Assembly: GCA_963626295.1 (NCBI GenBank)
Contig: CAVFWS010000017.1
Span: 1-22,378 of the forward strand
From: UBA1731 sp963626295
GTDB taxonomy: Bacteria; Verrucomicrobiota; Kiritimatiellia; RFP12; UBA1067
Reading direction: 5' to 3'
DNA length: 22,378 nucleotides
The position numbers and the translations under genes were made by a program. The notes under the pieces are model-generated. The model saw only the letters and a list, made by a program, of their open reading frames with translations, searched no databases and was not told the origin of the DNA. The first letter of the stretch is position 1, and each line of letters opens with the position of its first letter. Shown piece by piece: positions 6,930 through 14,084 of this stretch.

Positions 6930-7874
6930 ATGGACTTTGTGTCAACGGTGAAAGGGTCTTTGCTTGAAGGATTCTATCCGAAGGGCTGGGACATGAAGAA
7001 GATCGACAGGTGCTGCGCGAACAAGCCGTCGGAGGTGACGAAGCGCCAGAAGTTCTGGAACAAGGACTTCGAGCCTGTGGAGTGCGCGGACGTCAAGGAG
7101 TTCGACGTGAAGATGGGCCACGAGATCGCGAACGAGATCAGGAAGGCCGCAGAGCGCAAGGAGAAGATCGCGTTCATCCTTCCCGTGGGCCCCATGGGCA
7201 TGTACAAGTGGGCGGTGTACTTCCTCAAGGAATGGAACCAGGACTGCAAGCACGTGTGGTGCTTCAACATGGACGAGTGGGCGGACGCTAAGGGAAACAC
7301 GCTCGTCGGCGACGCATCGTTCCAGTACGCCATGGAGCAGGCGTTCTACAACCCGCTCGGCAAGCTTACGATCCCGGAGGACCACCGCAACTTCGCGACG
7401 AAGAAGAACCTGCCTACCTACCCGAAGAAGATCGCCGCCCTGAAGAAGGAGGGCGCGAAGCTCGTGCTCGTCTACGGCATAGGCCGCATGTGCCACATCG
7501 CCTTCTGGGAGCCGATGATCGGCGAGGAGTTCAAGACCGACGCCGAATGGCTCAGGCAGCCGTACCGCATCGCGGTTAAGCTGCATCCGCTCACCGTGGA
7601 GCAGAACGCCATAACCTCGTTCAAGAGCCGCACGACGCTCGTGCCCTGCAGGGCCAACACGATGGGGCCCGGGATCATGTTCACGGCAGACTACGCGATC
7701 GGCGGCGCCGACGGGACCCTCGGCCGCGGAATGCAGTGGCAGGGAATGAGCTTCTGGATGACCCTTCGCTACGGGCCAGACCGCAACGTCACATCTTCGT
7801 GGATTCCGACTCTTCCGGGCCGCCTCTTCTTCCTCAAGGAGCTGGCGGGCCCGCTGGTTGCGGAAGCGAACTAA
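6930..7874 (+). CDS. NagB-like sugar isomerase/deaminase homologue with altered active site
   Basis: This 314-residue protein belongs to the glucosamine-6-phosphate deaminase/isomerase superfamily. Anchors are IAFILPVGPMGMYKW (81-94), HVWCFNMDEW (108-117) and YGIGRMCHIAFWEP (182-195). Set against E. coli NagB from memory, the proton-abstracting Asp72 is kept (D115), as are His143 (H189) and Glu148 (E194). Asp141, however, is replaced by M187. The phosphate loop LPTGGTP is shortened to LPVGP with no Ser or Thr, and the downstream Lys that binds phosphate is not apparent. Normal GlcN6P deamination is therefore doubtful, and an isomerase for an unphosphorylated sugar or another substrate is more likely (inference). 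About 50 extra N-terminal residues precede the fold. It is first in an operon, 24 bp before a DegT-type aminotransferase, and has strongly biased codons. Confidence 0.8.
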   Translation: MDFVSTVKGSLLEGFYPKGWDMKKIDRCCANKPSEVTKRQKFWNKDFEPVECADVKEFDVKMGHEIANEIRKAAERKEKIAFILPVGPMGMYKWAVYFLKEWNQDCKHVWCFNMDEWADAKGNTLVGDASFQYAMEQAFYNPLGKLTIPEDHRNFATKKNLPTYPKKIAALKKEGAKLVLVYGIGRMCHIAFWEPMIGEEFKTDAEWLRQPYRIAVKLHPLTVEQNAITSFKSRTTLVPCRANTMGPGIMFTADYAIGGADGTLGRGMQWQGMSFWMTLRYGPDRNVTSSWIPTLPGRLFFLKELAGPLVAEAN

Positions 7875-7898
7875 AGACACAAAGAAAGGAAAACAGAA

Positions 7899-9209
7899 AT
7901 GGCAGTGAAAAAGTGCGTCAAGGCAAAGTGTGCCAAGGCGGCCCCGAAGGCCGAGAAGCTGGCCATAGACGGCGGCAAGAAGGTGTGGAGCAAGGGGTTC
8001 CCGGCGTGGCCCCAGTTCAATCCGAAGACCGACAAGAAGGTGCTTGACATCCTGCACTCCGGCAAGGTCAACTACTGGACCGGTCCCGTGGGAATGCAGT
8101 TCGAGGCCGCATGGGCCAAGTGGCTCGGCGTCAAGAACGCGATCTCGGTCTCCAACGGCACGGCGGCGCTCCACGTCGCGCTCACGGCCCTTGGCATCGG
8201 CTCCGGCGACGAGGTGATCTGCACGTCCTATTCGTTCATCGCCTCCTCGTTCTGCGCGCTGCAGGCGGGGGCGCTCCCGGTGTTCGTCGATACCGGCACG
8301 GATCACCTCATCGATCCCGCAAAGATCGAGGCCGCGATCACGAAGCGCACCAAGGCGATCGTCGTAGTGCACCTCTACGGCATGGTCGCCGACATGGACC
8401 CGATCATGAAGATCGCGAAGAAGCACAACCTCTACGTGGTCGAGGACTGCGCACAGTGCTTCGGCGGCAGGTACAAGGGCAAGAAGGCGGGCACGATCGG
8501 CACCGTCGGCTGCTTCTCGTTCTGCCAGAGCAAGCACTTCACGACCGGCGGCGAGGGCGGCATGGTGTGCTGCAACGACGACGATCTCGCCTGGGAGTGC
8601 CGTTCCGTGCGCGACCACGGATATGACGTCCGCGCAAAGCTCAACCTCCTCAAGATGGAGGGCAAGCAGCTCTACATCCACCGTCGCGTCGGCTACAACT
8701 TCCGCATGACGGAGATCCAGAGCGCCATCGGCCTCGGCGAGCTCGAGCGCTTCGACAAGTGGAACCTGCCGCAGCGCAAGAAGCTCGGCAAGGCCCTGAT
8801 CAAGGGACTCAAGGGGCATCCGCTGATCAAGTATCTCCCCGTCGACACCAAGGAGCGCGAGAACTGCTTCTGGCTCGTCCCGTTCGTTGTGGACACCTCC
8901 AAGCTGAAGTGCACGATGAAGGAGTTCATCGCCGCGGTCCAGGCCGAGGGCGCCTGCGCCTACTCGGTGCTGTGGCCCGAGATGTACAAGGAGGAGGCGT
9001 TCACGAAGCAGAAGGGCTTCGGCACGCGCCAGTATCCGTTCAAGGATCCTGCCGCCCGCAAGATCGACTACTCGAAGTTCAACTGCGAAGTCGCGCATTC
9101 GCTCGCCGACTCCACGATCTCCTTCTGGACGCATCCTACGTACACGCTCGCCCACATCGAGGCGGACGTCAAGGCGTTCAAGAAGGTCGCGGCAGCGATG
9201 ATGAAGTAA
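7899..9209 (+). CDS. DegT/DnrJ/EryC1/StrS-family PLP aminotransferase
   Basis: A 436-residue sugar (or cyclitol) aminotransferase of PLP fold type I. Features include GKVNYWTGPVGMQFE, VSNGTAALHVAL, DEVICTSYSFIAS, VVEDCAQCFGG (D183 should contact the PLP pyridine nitrogen) and FSFCQSKHFTTGGEGG, where K212 is the expected Schiff-base lysine. The family moves an amino group from Glu or Gln to a keto-sugar. The opening LAIDGGKKVWSKGFPAWPQF recalls scyllo-inosose aminotransferases, a weak hint at a cyclitol substrate. The first 20 residues form an unusual Lys/Ala/Cys-rich extension (MAVKKCVKAKCAKAAPKAEK). The ATG follows GAAAGGA with suitable spacing, 24 bp after the NagB-like gene, and the unit ends at a strong terminator. 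No NDP-sugar, antibiotic or LPS genes are nearby, so the product is unknown. Confidence 0.92.
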   Translation: MAVKKCVKAKCAKAAPKAEKLAIDGGKKVWSKGFPAWPQFNPKTDKKVLDILHSGKVNYWTGPVGMQFEAAWAKWLGVKNAISVSNGTAALHVALTALGIGSGDEVICTSYSFIASSFCALQAGALPVFVDTGTDHLIDPAKIEAAITKRTKAIVVVHLYGMVADMDPIMKIAKKHNLYVVEDCAQCFGGRYKGKKAGTIGTVGCFSFCQSKHFTTGGEGGMVCCNDDDLAWECRSVRDHGYDVRAKLNLLKMEGKQLYIHRRVGYNFRMTEIQSAIGLGELERFDKWNLPQRKKLGKALIKGLKGHPLIKYLPVDTKERENCFWLVPFVVDTSKLKCTMKEFIAAVQAEGACAYSVLWPEMYKEEAFTKQKGFGTRQYPFKDPAARKIDYSKFNCEVAHSLADSTISFWTHPTYTLAHIEADVKAFKKVAAAMMK

Positions 9210-9233
9210 CCGCAATCTGCGGTTCACGCGCAG

Positions 9234-9258
9234 CGGGCGGCCTTCGGGCCGCCCGTTT
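9234..9258 (+). terminator. Rho-independent terminator of the NagB-like/aminotransferase operon
   Basis: A perfect 9-bp GC stem CGGGCGGCC-TTCG-GGCCGCCCG (9234-9255) with a UUCG tetraloop is followed by TTTCCTT. A small hairpin, CCGCA-atc-TGCGG (9210-9222), starts directly after the TAA. Confidence 0.85.
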
Positions 9259-9297
9259 CCTTGATGGGAATCCGCCGATTGAAGCGAGAAAACCTCA

Positions 9298-9320
9298 CAC
9301 GGAGCCACGGAGGCACGGAG
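9298..9320 (+). repeat. Three CACGGAG units with 8-bp period (intergenic repeat type)
   Basis: CACGGAG occurs at 9298-9304, 9306-9312 and 9314-9320, each start exactly 8 bp apart. This composition (CACACGGAGCCACGGAGGCACGG) resembles an intergenic repeat found in many PVC and environmental genomes, often mistranslated as peptides containing TEPRRHGG. The resemblance is from memory. Its 3' end (GGAGGAG) also forms the ribosome-binding site of the following short ORF. Confidence 0.6.
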
Positions 9321-9331
9321 GAGAATCCGCC

Positions 9332-9388
9332 ATGTTTGGATTGCAGAATGGGCTCCATTCGCAAGGAGATGGGTTTTATACGAAATGA
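9332..9388 (+). CDS. Candidate 18-residue upstream ORF overlapping the SNF2 start (ATGA)
   Basis: ATG 9332 is preceded at 8 nt by GGAGGAG (9317-9323), one of the best ribosome-binding sites in the window. The ORF (MFGLQNGLHSQGDGFYTK) stops at TGA 9386-9388, overlapping the SNF2 ATG 9385 as ATGA. The SNF2 start has only a distant AGGAG (9364-9368, 16 nt), so translational coupling is plausible. The ribosome-binding site comes from the intergenic repeat, so the ORF may be fortuitous. No function is proposed for the peptide. Confidence 0.35.
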   Translation: MFGLQNGLHSQGDGFYTK

Positions 9389-11901
9389 CACCGGCTGACT
9401 TTACGAATGACATTCTGATCGGATGGGGTGGGGGCGACGTGTTCAACCAGGCCCTCAACCTGGTCCAGCGCGGTAGCGTGCTGAAGGCCGAATGGGACGG
9501 CGTTGAGCACGTGATCTCGGGAGAGCTGGCGGGGGCATCCGGCTACCCGATGAGGCTGTCGTTCGAGGTGCTGGACGACGGAACGGTGATCTCCCACTGT
9601 CCGTGCAGGATGAACCAGGCGTATGGGCAGGTGTGTCCGCACGTCGTCGCGCTCGGCATCCACCAGATGGTCACGTTCATGCCTGAGGATGCGGAGGAGG
9701 CCGAGGCTGCGGCTGGGTCCGGCGGCAGGGGGGCGGCGAGGAAAGTGCCGGACAATGCGCGGATGGTTCCCGACACGCCGAAGTTCCGACTTGAACTGTA
9801 CGGCGCGTCGATCGTCGCGCTTGGCGCAGAGGTGTTTGCCGGATACGGGGATGTGGAGCTTCCGTGCTGCGGCGTCGCGGACCTCGATGCGGTGATGCGG
9901 CAGGATCCGGACGACCCGCTGGTCTTCCACGTGCGAAACCCGGATGCCGAAGAGCGGGCGGTGAAGCTCCTTAAGGGGTATGGCTTCGAGGAGGGACGGC
10001 GGCTTTCCGTCACGGGGCAATACCATGTGCTGAATTTCCTCGGGTCGGGCATCCCGTATCTCCGGCGGCAGGGCTGGAAGGTAAACCTGTCCCAGAAGCT
10101 CGATGCCCTGGCCGAGAGGATCCCCACGATCATCCCCGTGGTGACGGTCAGGGATGCCCCGCGCGGGGCCTTTGACGTGGGCTACGCATTCGAGGTCAAC
10201 GGGCGGCACGTCGACAGCCGCCTCGTAAACGCCGCCCTCAATCGCGGCGACAGCTTCCTGCTCAACGACGGGACGCCCTTGCTGTTTGACGCCGAGGCCA
10301 TAAACGACATGCACTCCGTGTTCTCCGACTGCGCGAAGGTGCAGGGCGATGCGCCGCCCGGCTTCTTCAGGGTGGGGGGGATATACGCCCCATACGTCAA
10401 GAGCGCGGTGGAGTCGTTCGACGCGATATGCCTCGATGACGACGCGGCCCCTTCGTGGCGGGAGACCGCTGCGGCGCGCAACAGGGACAGGAACGCCAAA
10501 TTCGAGCCTGTGGATCTCGGCGCGCTCGAATCCACGCTCCGTCCGTACCAGAAGCAGGGAGTGTACTGGATGCGCTTCCTCGAGAAGAGCGGGCTTTCGG
10601 GACTGCTTGCCGACGAGATGGGTCTCGGCAAGACGCTCCAGACGCTCACGTGGCTCTCGCTGCGCCGCACGGACCCCGATGCGCAGGGGAAGCCCGCGCT
10701 GATCGTCTGCCCCACGTCGCTTGTGCGCAACTGGGAGGCCGAGGCCGCAAAGTTCACCCCATGGATGAAAAGGCTCGTGATATCGGGGGCAGACCGCCTT
10801 GGCGCCTTCGGCCGCATAGACGGCGCAGACCTCGTGATAACGTCGTACGCATTGCTACAGAGGGATATCGAGGACGCCTACCTCGACAGGAGCTTTTCGG
10901 TGGTCGTGCTCGATGAGGCCCAGCACATAAAGAACAGGTCTACGCGCAACGCGAAGTCCGCAAAGCTGCTCAGGAGCGTCCAGAAGCTTGTCCTGACCGG
11001 TACGCCGGTGGAGAATTCGGTGTCGGACGTGTGGAGCATCTTCGACTTCCTCCTTCCCGACTACCTCGGCGACTACCAGTCGTTCAAGGAGGATATCGAG
11101 GTGCCGGCCCTGAACGGCGGCAAGGCCGGCGCGTCGGCGCTTGAGAAGCTTCGGCACAAGATACACCCGTTCATACTGCGCAGGCTGAAGAAGGACGTCG
11201 CTATGGACCTGCCGGACAAGATCGTGCGGGTGTCCTATTGCCGCATGGGAGAGGAACAGCAGCGCCTCACCAACGAGGTGCGGATGAGGGCGAAGGCCGC
11301 CAGGACGAAGTTCGAGATGCTTGCCGTGCTGATGAGGATGCGCCAGATCGCGAACCATCCGGCGCTCGTGGAGAAGGGGTCGCGCGCGGAGTCCGGGAAG
11401 CTCGAGGCGTTCTTCGACGTGCTTGACGAGGCGATTGATGGCGGACACCGAGTGCTCGTGTTCTCGCAGTTCGTCGCGATGCTGTCCATACTGCGCCGGG
11501 AACTGGATGCCCGGCACATCGGATACTGCTATCTCGACGGATCGACCAAGGACAGGCTTGGCGAGTGCAGACGGTTCAACCAGGGCGACATGCCGGTGTT
11601 CCTCATCTCCCTTCATGCCGGCGGCACGGGACTCAACCTCACCGGCGCGGACACCGTGATACACTTCGACCCGTGGTGGAACCCTGCGGTGGAGAACCAG
11701 GCGACCGACCGCGCGCACCGCATCGGGCAGAAGAAGAAGGTGTGCGTCGTGAAGCTGATATCGGAGGACTCCGTCGAGGAGCGCGTGCTGAAGCTCCAGG
11801 AGAAGAAGAAACTCGTGATAGACGCCACAGTGAGCGCGACGGACGAGGCGATCGTCTCCAGGATGTCCTTCGACGATCTGCGCAGCGTCGTTGGGGTGTG
11901 A
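9385..11901 (+). CDS. SWIM zinc-finger SNF2/HepA-family ATPase (DEAD/DEAH-like translocase)
   Basis: 838 residues. A SWIM zinc finger sits near the N-terminus (C72-x-C74 ... C84-x-H86), followed by a middle region of about 300 residues typical of bacterial SNF2 proteins. The SNF2 ATPase starts near 385: RPYQKQGVYWM, Walker A DEMGLGKT (410-417), Walker B DEAQ (510-513) and LTGTPVENSVSDVWSIFDFL. The helicase C lobe has VFSQFVAML, SLHAGGTGLNLTGAD and motif VI ATDRAHRIGQ (773-782). All motors are intact. Such proteins move along double-stranded DNA and remodel nucleoprotein, for example RNA polymerase recycling by the related RapA; the exact role of this subfamily is unclear. The start is ATG 9385, inside an ATGA overlap with a short upstream ORF. 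A UvrD-type helicase follows after 39 bp, hinting at a DNA-repair link. Confidence 0.95.
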   Translation: MTPADFTNDILIGWGGGDVFNQALNLVQRGSVLKAEWDGVEHVISGELAGASGYPMRLSFEVLDDGTVISHCPCRMNQAYGQVCPHVVALGIHQMVTFMPEDAEEAEAAAGSGGRGAARKVPDNARMVPDTPKFRLELYGASIVALGAEVFAGYGDVELPCCGVADLDAVMRQDPDDPLVFHVRNPDAEERAVKLLKGYGFEEGRRLSVTGQYHVLNFLGSGIPYLRRQGWKVNLSQKLDALAERIPTIIPVVTVRDAPRGAFDVGYAFEVNGRHVDSRLVNAALNRGDSFLLNDGTPLLFDAEAINDMHSVFSDCAKVQGDAPPGFFRVGGIYAPYVKSAVESFDAICLDDDAAPSWRETAAARNRDRNAKFEPVDLGALESTLRPYQKQGVYWMRFLEKSGLSGLLADEMGLGKTLQTLTWLSLRRTDPDAQGKPALIVCPTSLVRNWEAEAAKFTPWMKRLVISGADRLGAFGRIDGADLVITSYALLQRDIEDAYLDRSFSVVVLDEAQHIKNRSTRNAKSAKLLRSVQKLVLTGTPVENSVSDVWSIFDFLLPDYLGDYQSFKEDIEVPALNGGKAGASALEKLRHKIHPFILRRLKKDVAMDLPDKIVRVSYCRMGEEQQRLTNEVRMRAKAARTKFEMLAVLMRMRQIANHPALVEKGSRAESGKLEAFFDVLDEAIDGGHRVLVFSQFVAMLSILRRELDARHIGYCYLDGSTKDRLGECRRFNQGDMPVFLISLHAGGTGLNLTGADTVIHFDPWWNPAVENQATDRAHRIGQKKKVCVVKLISEDSVEERVLKLQEKKKLVIDATVSATDEAIVSRMSFDDLRSVVGV

Positions 11902-11920
11902 CGCGGCCCTCCATGGCCGA

Positions 11921-11931
11921 TATGGTATAAT
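11921..11931 (+). promoter_or_regulatory. Extended -10 promoter, leaderless start of the UvrD-type gene
   Basis: TATGGTATAAT holds a perfect TATAAT (11926-11931) preceded by an extended-10 TGG. There is no good -35 at 16-18 bp. The ATG at 11941 is only 9 nt past the -10, so the transcript should begin within about 0-4 nt of it and carry no Shine-Dalgarno sequence. Confidence 0.65.
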
Positions 11932-11940
11932 CCACATCCA

Positions 11941-13983
11941 ATGATTGATTTCGAAAAAGAGCTGAATGCGGAGCAGTGCGCGGCGGCGACGGCGGATGGC
12001 GGCCCGATGCTTGTCCTTGCCGCCGCGGGCACCGGCAAGACGCGCACGCTTGTGCATCGCGTGGCGTATCTCATCGGAAACGGGGTCCCTGCGGAGCGCA
12101 TACTTCTCCTCACGTTCACGAACCGCGCCGCGAGGGAGATGACCGAACGGGCCGAGAGCCTGATAGGGGCGGACGTGGCCGGCATATGGTCCGGCACGTT
12201 CCACTCCATCTGCGCGAAGCTGCTGCGCAGGTACGGCAGCTTCCTCGGGTACAGGCCGGGCTTCACGATTCTCGACGAGGACGACCAGAAGAAGCTCATG
12301 GGGCAGATCGTGAAGGACGTGGCCGGAAAGGACGCGAGAGACTTCGTCAAGAAGGAGTTCATCCTGAAGCTCGTTTCCGACGCCGCGAACCGCGAAAGGG
12401 ACTTCAGGGCGCTCGTGGAGATACAGCAGTCGAAGGTCGCGCTCGACGTGGAGAAGGTCGTAAAGTGCGGCGAACTGTACGCGAACCGCAAGCGGGAACT
12501 CGGCGCCATGGACTTCGATGACCTCATCGTGAACGGGCTTAGGCTCGTGCGCGATTTCGAGGGCGTGCGCAACGAGCTTCAGGAACGCTTCCTGCACGTG
12601 CTTGTGGACGAGTATCAGGACACGAATTCGGTGCAGGCCAAGTTCACCGACATCCTTGCGGCGAAGCACAGGAACATCATGGTCGTCGGCGACGATTTCC
12701 AGTGCATATACACGTGGAGAGGGGCGCAGTTCGAGAACATAATGGAATTCCCGAACAGATGGAGCGGATGCCGGATAGTCAAGCTTGAGCGCAATTACCG
12801 TTCTCTCGCCCCGATACTTGACGTGGCCAACGTTGTGATGAAGGACGTGTCGCACCAGTTCGAGAAGACCTTGCGGCCCTACAGGTCGGGGCAGGGCGTC
12901 GGGCCGCAGCTGTACAGGATGTGGGACGGACACGCCCAGGCGGAACTCATCGTAAAGCTCGCGGAGCATCTGCGCGGGCAGGGATTCTCCTACAGGGACA
13001 TTGCGGTGCTATACCGTTCGCACTACACCTCGATCGACATACAGCTTGCGCTGACGCGGGCGCGGTTGCCGTTCAGGATAACGAGCGGCGTGGGCGTGTT
13101 CGAGCAGATGCACGTAAAGGATGTGCTGTCATTCCTGCGGCTGATGTTCAACCCGCATGACGAGATGAGCTTCTTCCGGCTCATAGGGCTTCTGCCTGGC
13201 GTAGGAGAGGCGTCGCTGAGGCGGTATTGGGTCCGGCTCGACCGCAGCTTCGATCCGGGGAACGGCATGGACCGCATGTCTCTCGACTCCATGATCGCGC
13301 CGAAGGCCAAGGTCGGCTGGGAGGGCATGCAAAAGGCTTTCGCCGCCGCCCGCGGACACCTTGCGGATGGCGACGACGGTCTGCTGATAGAGGATTTCGT
13401 CCACTTCTTCTACGGCGACCATCTGCATCGCCAGTTCGACGACGAGGATGCGTCCGGCAGGTTGGAGGACCTTGTCGAACTCCAGGCCCAGATAGCGTCC
13501 TTCGAGACGGGGCTAAAGGGCTTCCTGGAGGAGGTTGCCCTGATGACGAACCTTGATGCGCAGAACAGGTCCGCCAATTCGGACGACCAGATGCAGCTCG
13601 GCACGATCCACCAGGCCAAGGGGATGGAATGGCCTGTGGTCATACTGCCCTGGCTTGTCGATACCGTGTTCCCGTCCGCAAGGAGCGTAGAGGACGGCAA
13701 CATCGACGAGGAGCGCCGCCTGTTCTACGTGGCGGTGACGCGGGCGAAGGACCGGCTGTACATGTGCGTGCCGAGGTCGATGAGGCGTCCTGACGGCAAT
13801 CCCTTCCCGGTGGAGCAGTCCCAGTTCGTGAGGGAGATTCCGCAGTCCCTGTACAACGAGCATGAGGTGCGGTCTGTGACCCCGGCGTACGAGCGCAATC
13901 GCCAATACGGCAGCCGCTGGGGCGGAGGCTACTCGTCGGGCGGACGGCAGGAGAGCAACTGGAGGACCACATGGAGGCGTTGA
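11941..13983 (+). CDS. UvrD/Rep/PcrA-family superfamily 1 DNA helicase
   Basis: 680 residues with all UvrD-type motifs. Walker A AAAGTGKT is at 27-34, LLTFTNRAAREM follows, Walker B DEYQDT is at 223-228, then GDDFQCIYTWRGA, LERNYRS, the motif-V region LGTIHQAKGMEWPVVILPWL, and motif VI VAVTRAKDRLYM (from 597). It unwinds DNA 3' to 5' in repair or replication; whether it is the UvrD/PcrA orthologue or a Rep-like paralogue cannot be settled here. It is shorter than E. coli UvrD (720) and ends in a Gly/Arg/Tyr-rich tail (RNRQYGSRWGGGYSSGGR) that could bind nucleic acid. The start MIDFEKELNAEQCAAA is the normal beginning of the family. ATG 11941 follows TATAAT by 9 nt with no ribosome-binding site, suggesting leaderless translation. 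ATA codons are common here, unlike in rhaA. Confidence 0.95.
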   Translation: MIDFEKELNAEQCAAATADGGPMLVLAAAGTGKTRTLVHRVAYLIGNGVPAERILLLTFTNRAAREMTERAESLIGADVAGIWSGTFHSICAKLLRRYGSFLGYRPGFTILDEDDQKKLMGQIVKDVAGKDARDFVKKEFILKLVSDAANRERDFRALVEIQQSKVALDVEKVVKCGELYANRKRELGAMDFDDLIVNGLRLVRDFEGVRNELQERFLHVLVDEYQDTNSVQAKFTDILAAKHRNIMVVGDDFQCIYTWRGAQFENIMEFPNRWSGCRIVKLERNYRSLAPILDVANVVMKDVSHQFEKTLRPYRSGQGVGPQLYRMWDGHAQAELIVKLAEHLRGQGFSYRDIAVLYRSHYTSIDIQLALTRARLPFRITSGVGVFEQMHVKDVLSFLRLMFNPHDEMSFFRLIGLLPGVGEASLRRYWVRLDRSFDPGNGMDRMSLDSMIAPKAKVGWEGMQKAFAAARGHLADGDDGLLIEDFVHFFYGDHLHRQFDDEDASGRLEDLVELQAQIASFETGLKGFLEEVALMTNLDAQNRSANSDDQMQLGTIHQAKGMEWPVVILPWLVDTVFPSARSVEDGNIDEERRLFYVAVTRAKDRLYMCVPRSMRRPDGNPFPVEQSQFVREIPQSLYNEHEVRSVTPAYERNRQYGSRWGGGYSSGGRQESNWRTTWRR

Positions 13984-14010
13984 TCGCCGAGACTTGCGTC
14001 CAATTGCGTC

Positions 14011-14037
14011 GCCGGGCGGCCTCGGCAGTTGCTTTTT
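14011..14037 (+). terminator. Possible weak terminator after the UvrD-type gene
   Basis: GCCGGG-cgg-CC(T)CGGC (14011-14026) forms a 6-bp stem with one bulge, and T5 follows at 14033-14037 after a 6-nt gap. The same bases also supply the -35 of the next promoter. Just upstream, TTGCGTC is repeated at 13994-14000 and 14004-14010. Confidence 0.35.
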
Positions 14038-14057
14038 CCATTGGGAAAGCGTAAAAT
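14029..14057 (+). promoter_or_regulatory. Promoter of the FecR-like/PpiD-like/dut operon
   Basis: TTGCTT (14029-14034), a 17-bp spacer, TAAAAT (14052-14057). The following AATACGCGAC (14055-14064) is identical to that at the gltX promoter. The predicted start near 14064 gives a 5' UTR of about 20 nt holding AAAGGAGGAG (14068-14077). Confidence 0.7.
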
Positions 14058-14084
14058 ACGCGACTTCAAAGGAGGAGTGTACAC

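Noticed and set aside
9298..9320. CACGGAG repeat as a CRISPR array
   Set aside because: Units are 7 bp with 1-bp spacing; no spacers and no cas genes.
9373..9387. TTTTATACG just before the SNF2 ATG as a third leaderless promoter
   Set aside because: Poor match to TATAAT, only about 5-6 nt from the ATG and no -35; the upstream ORF overlap explains the region better.
6942..9458. An 838-codon open frame on the minus strand, and similar long antisense frames at 2448-3869, 4930-6945, 10855-12969 and 16846-18552
   Set aside because: They lie opposite genes with clear families. GC-rich third positions remove antisense stop codons, and the translations are Arg/Leu/His-rich without domains.
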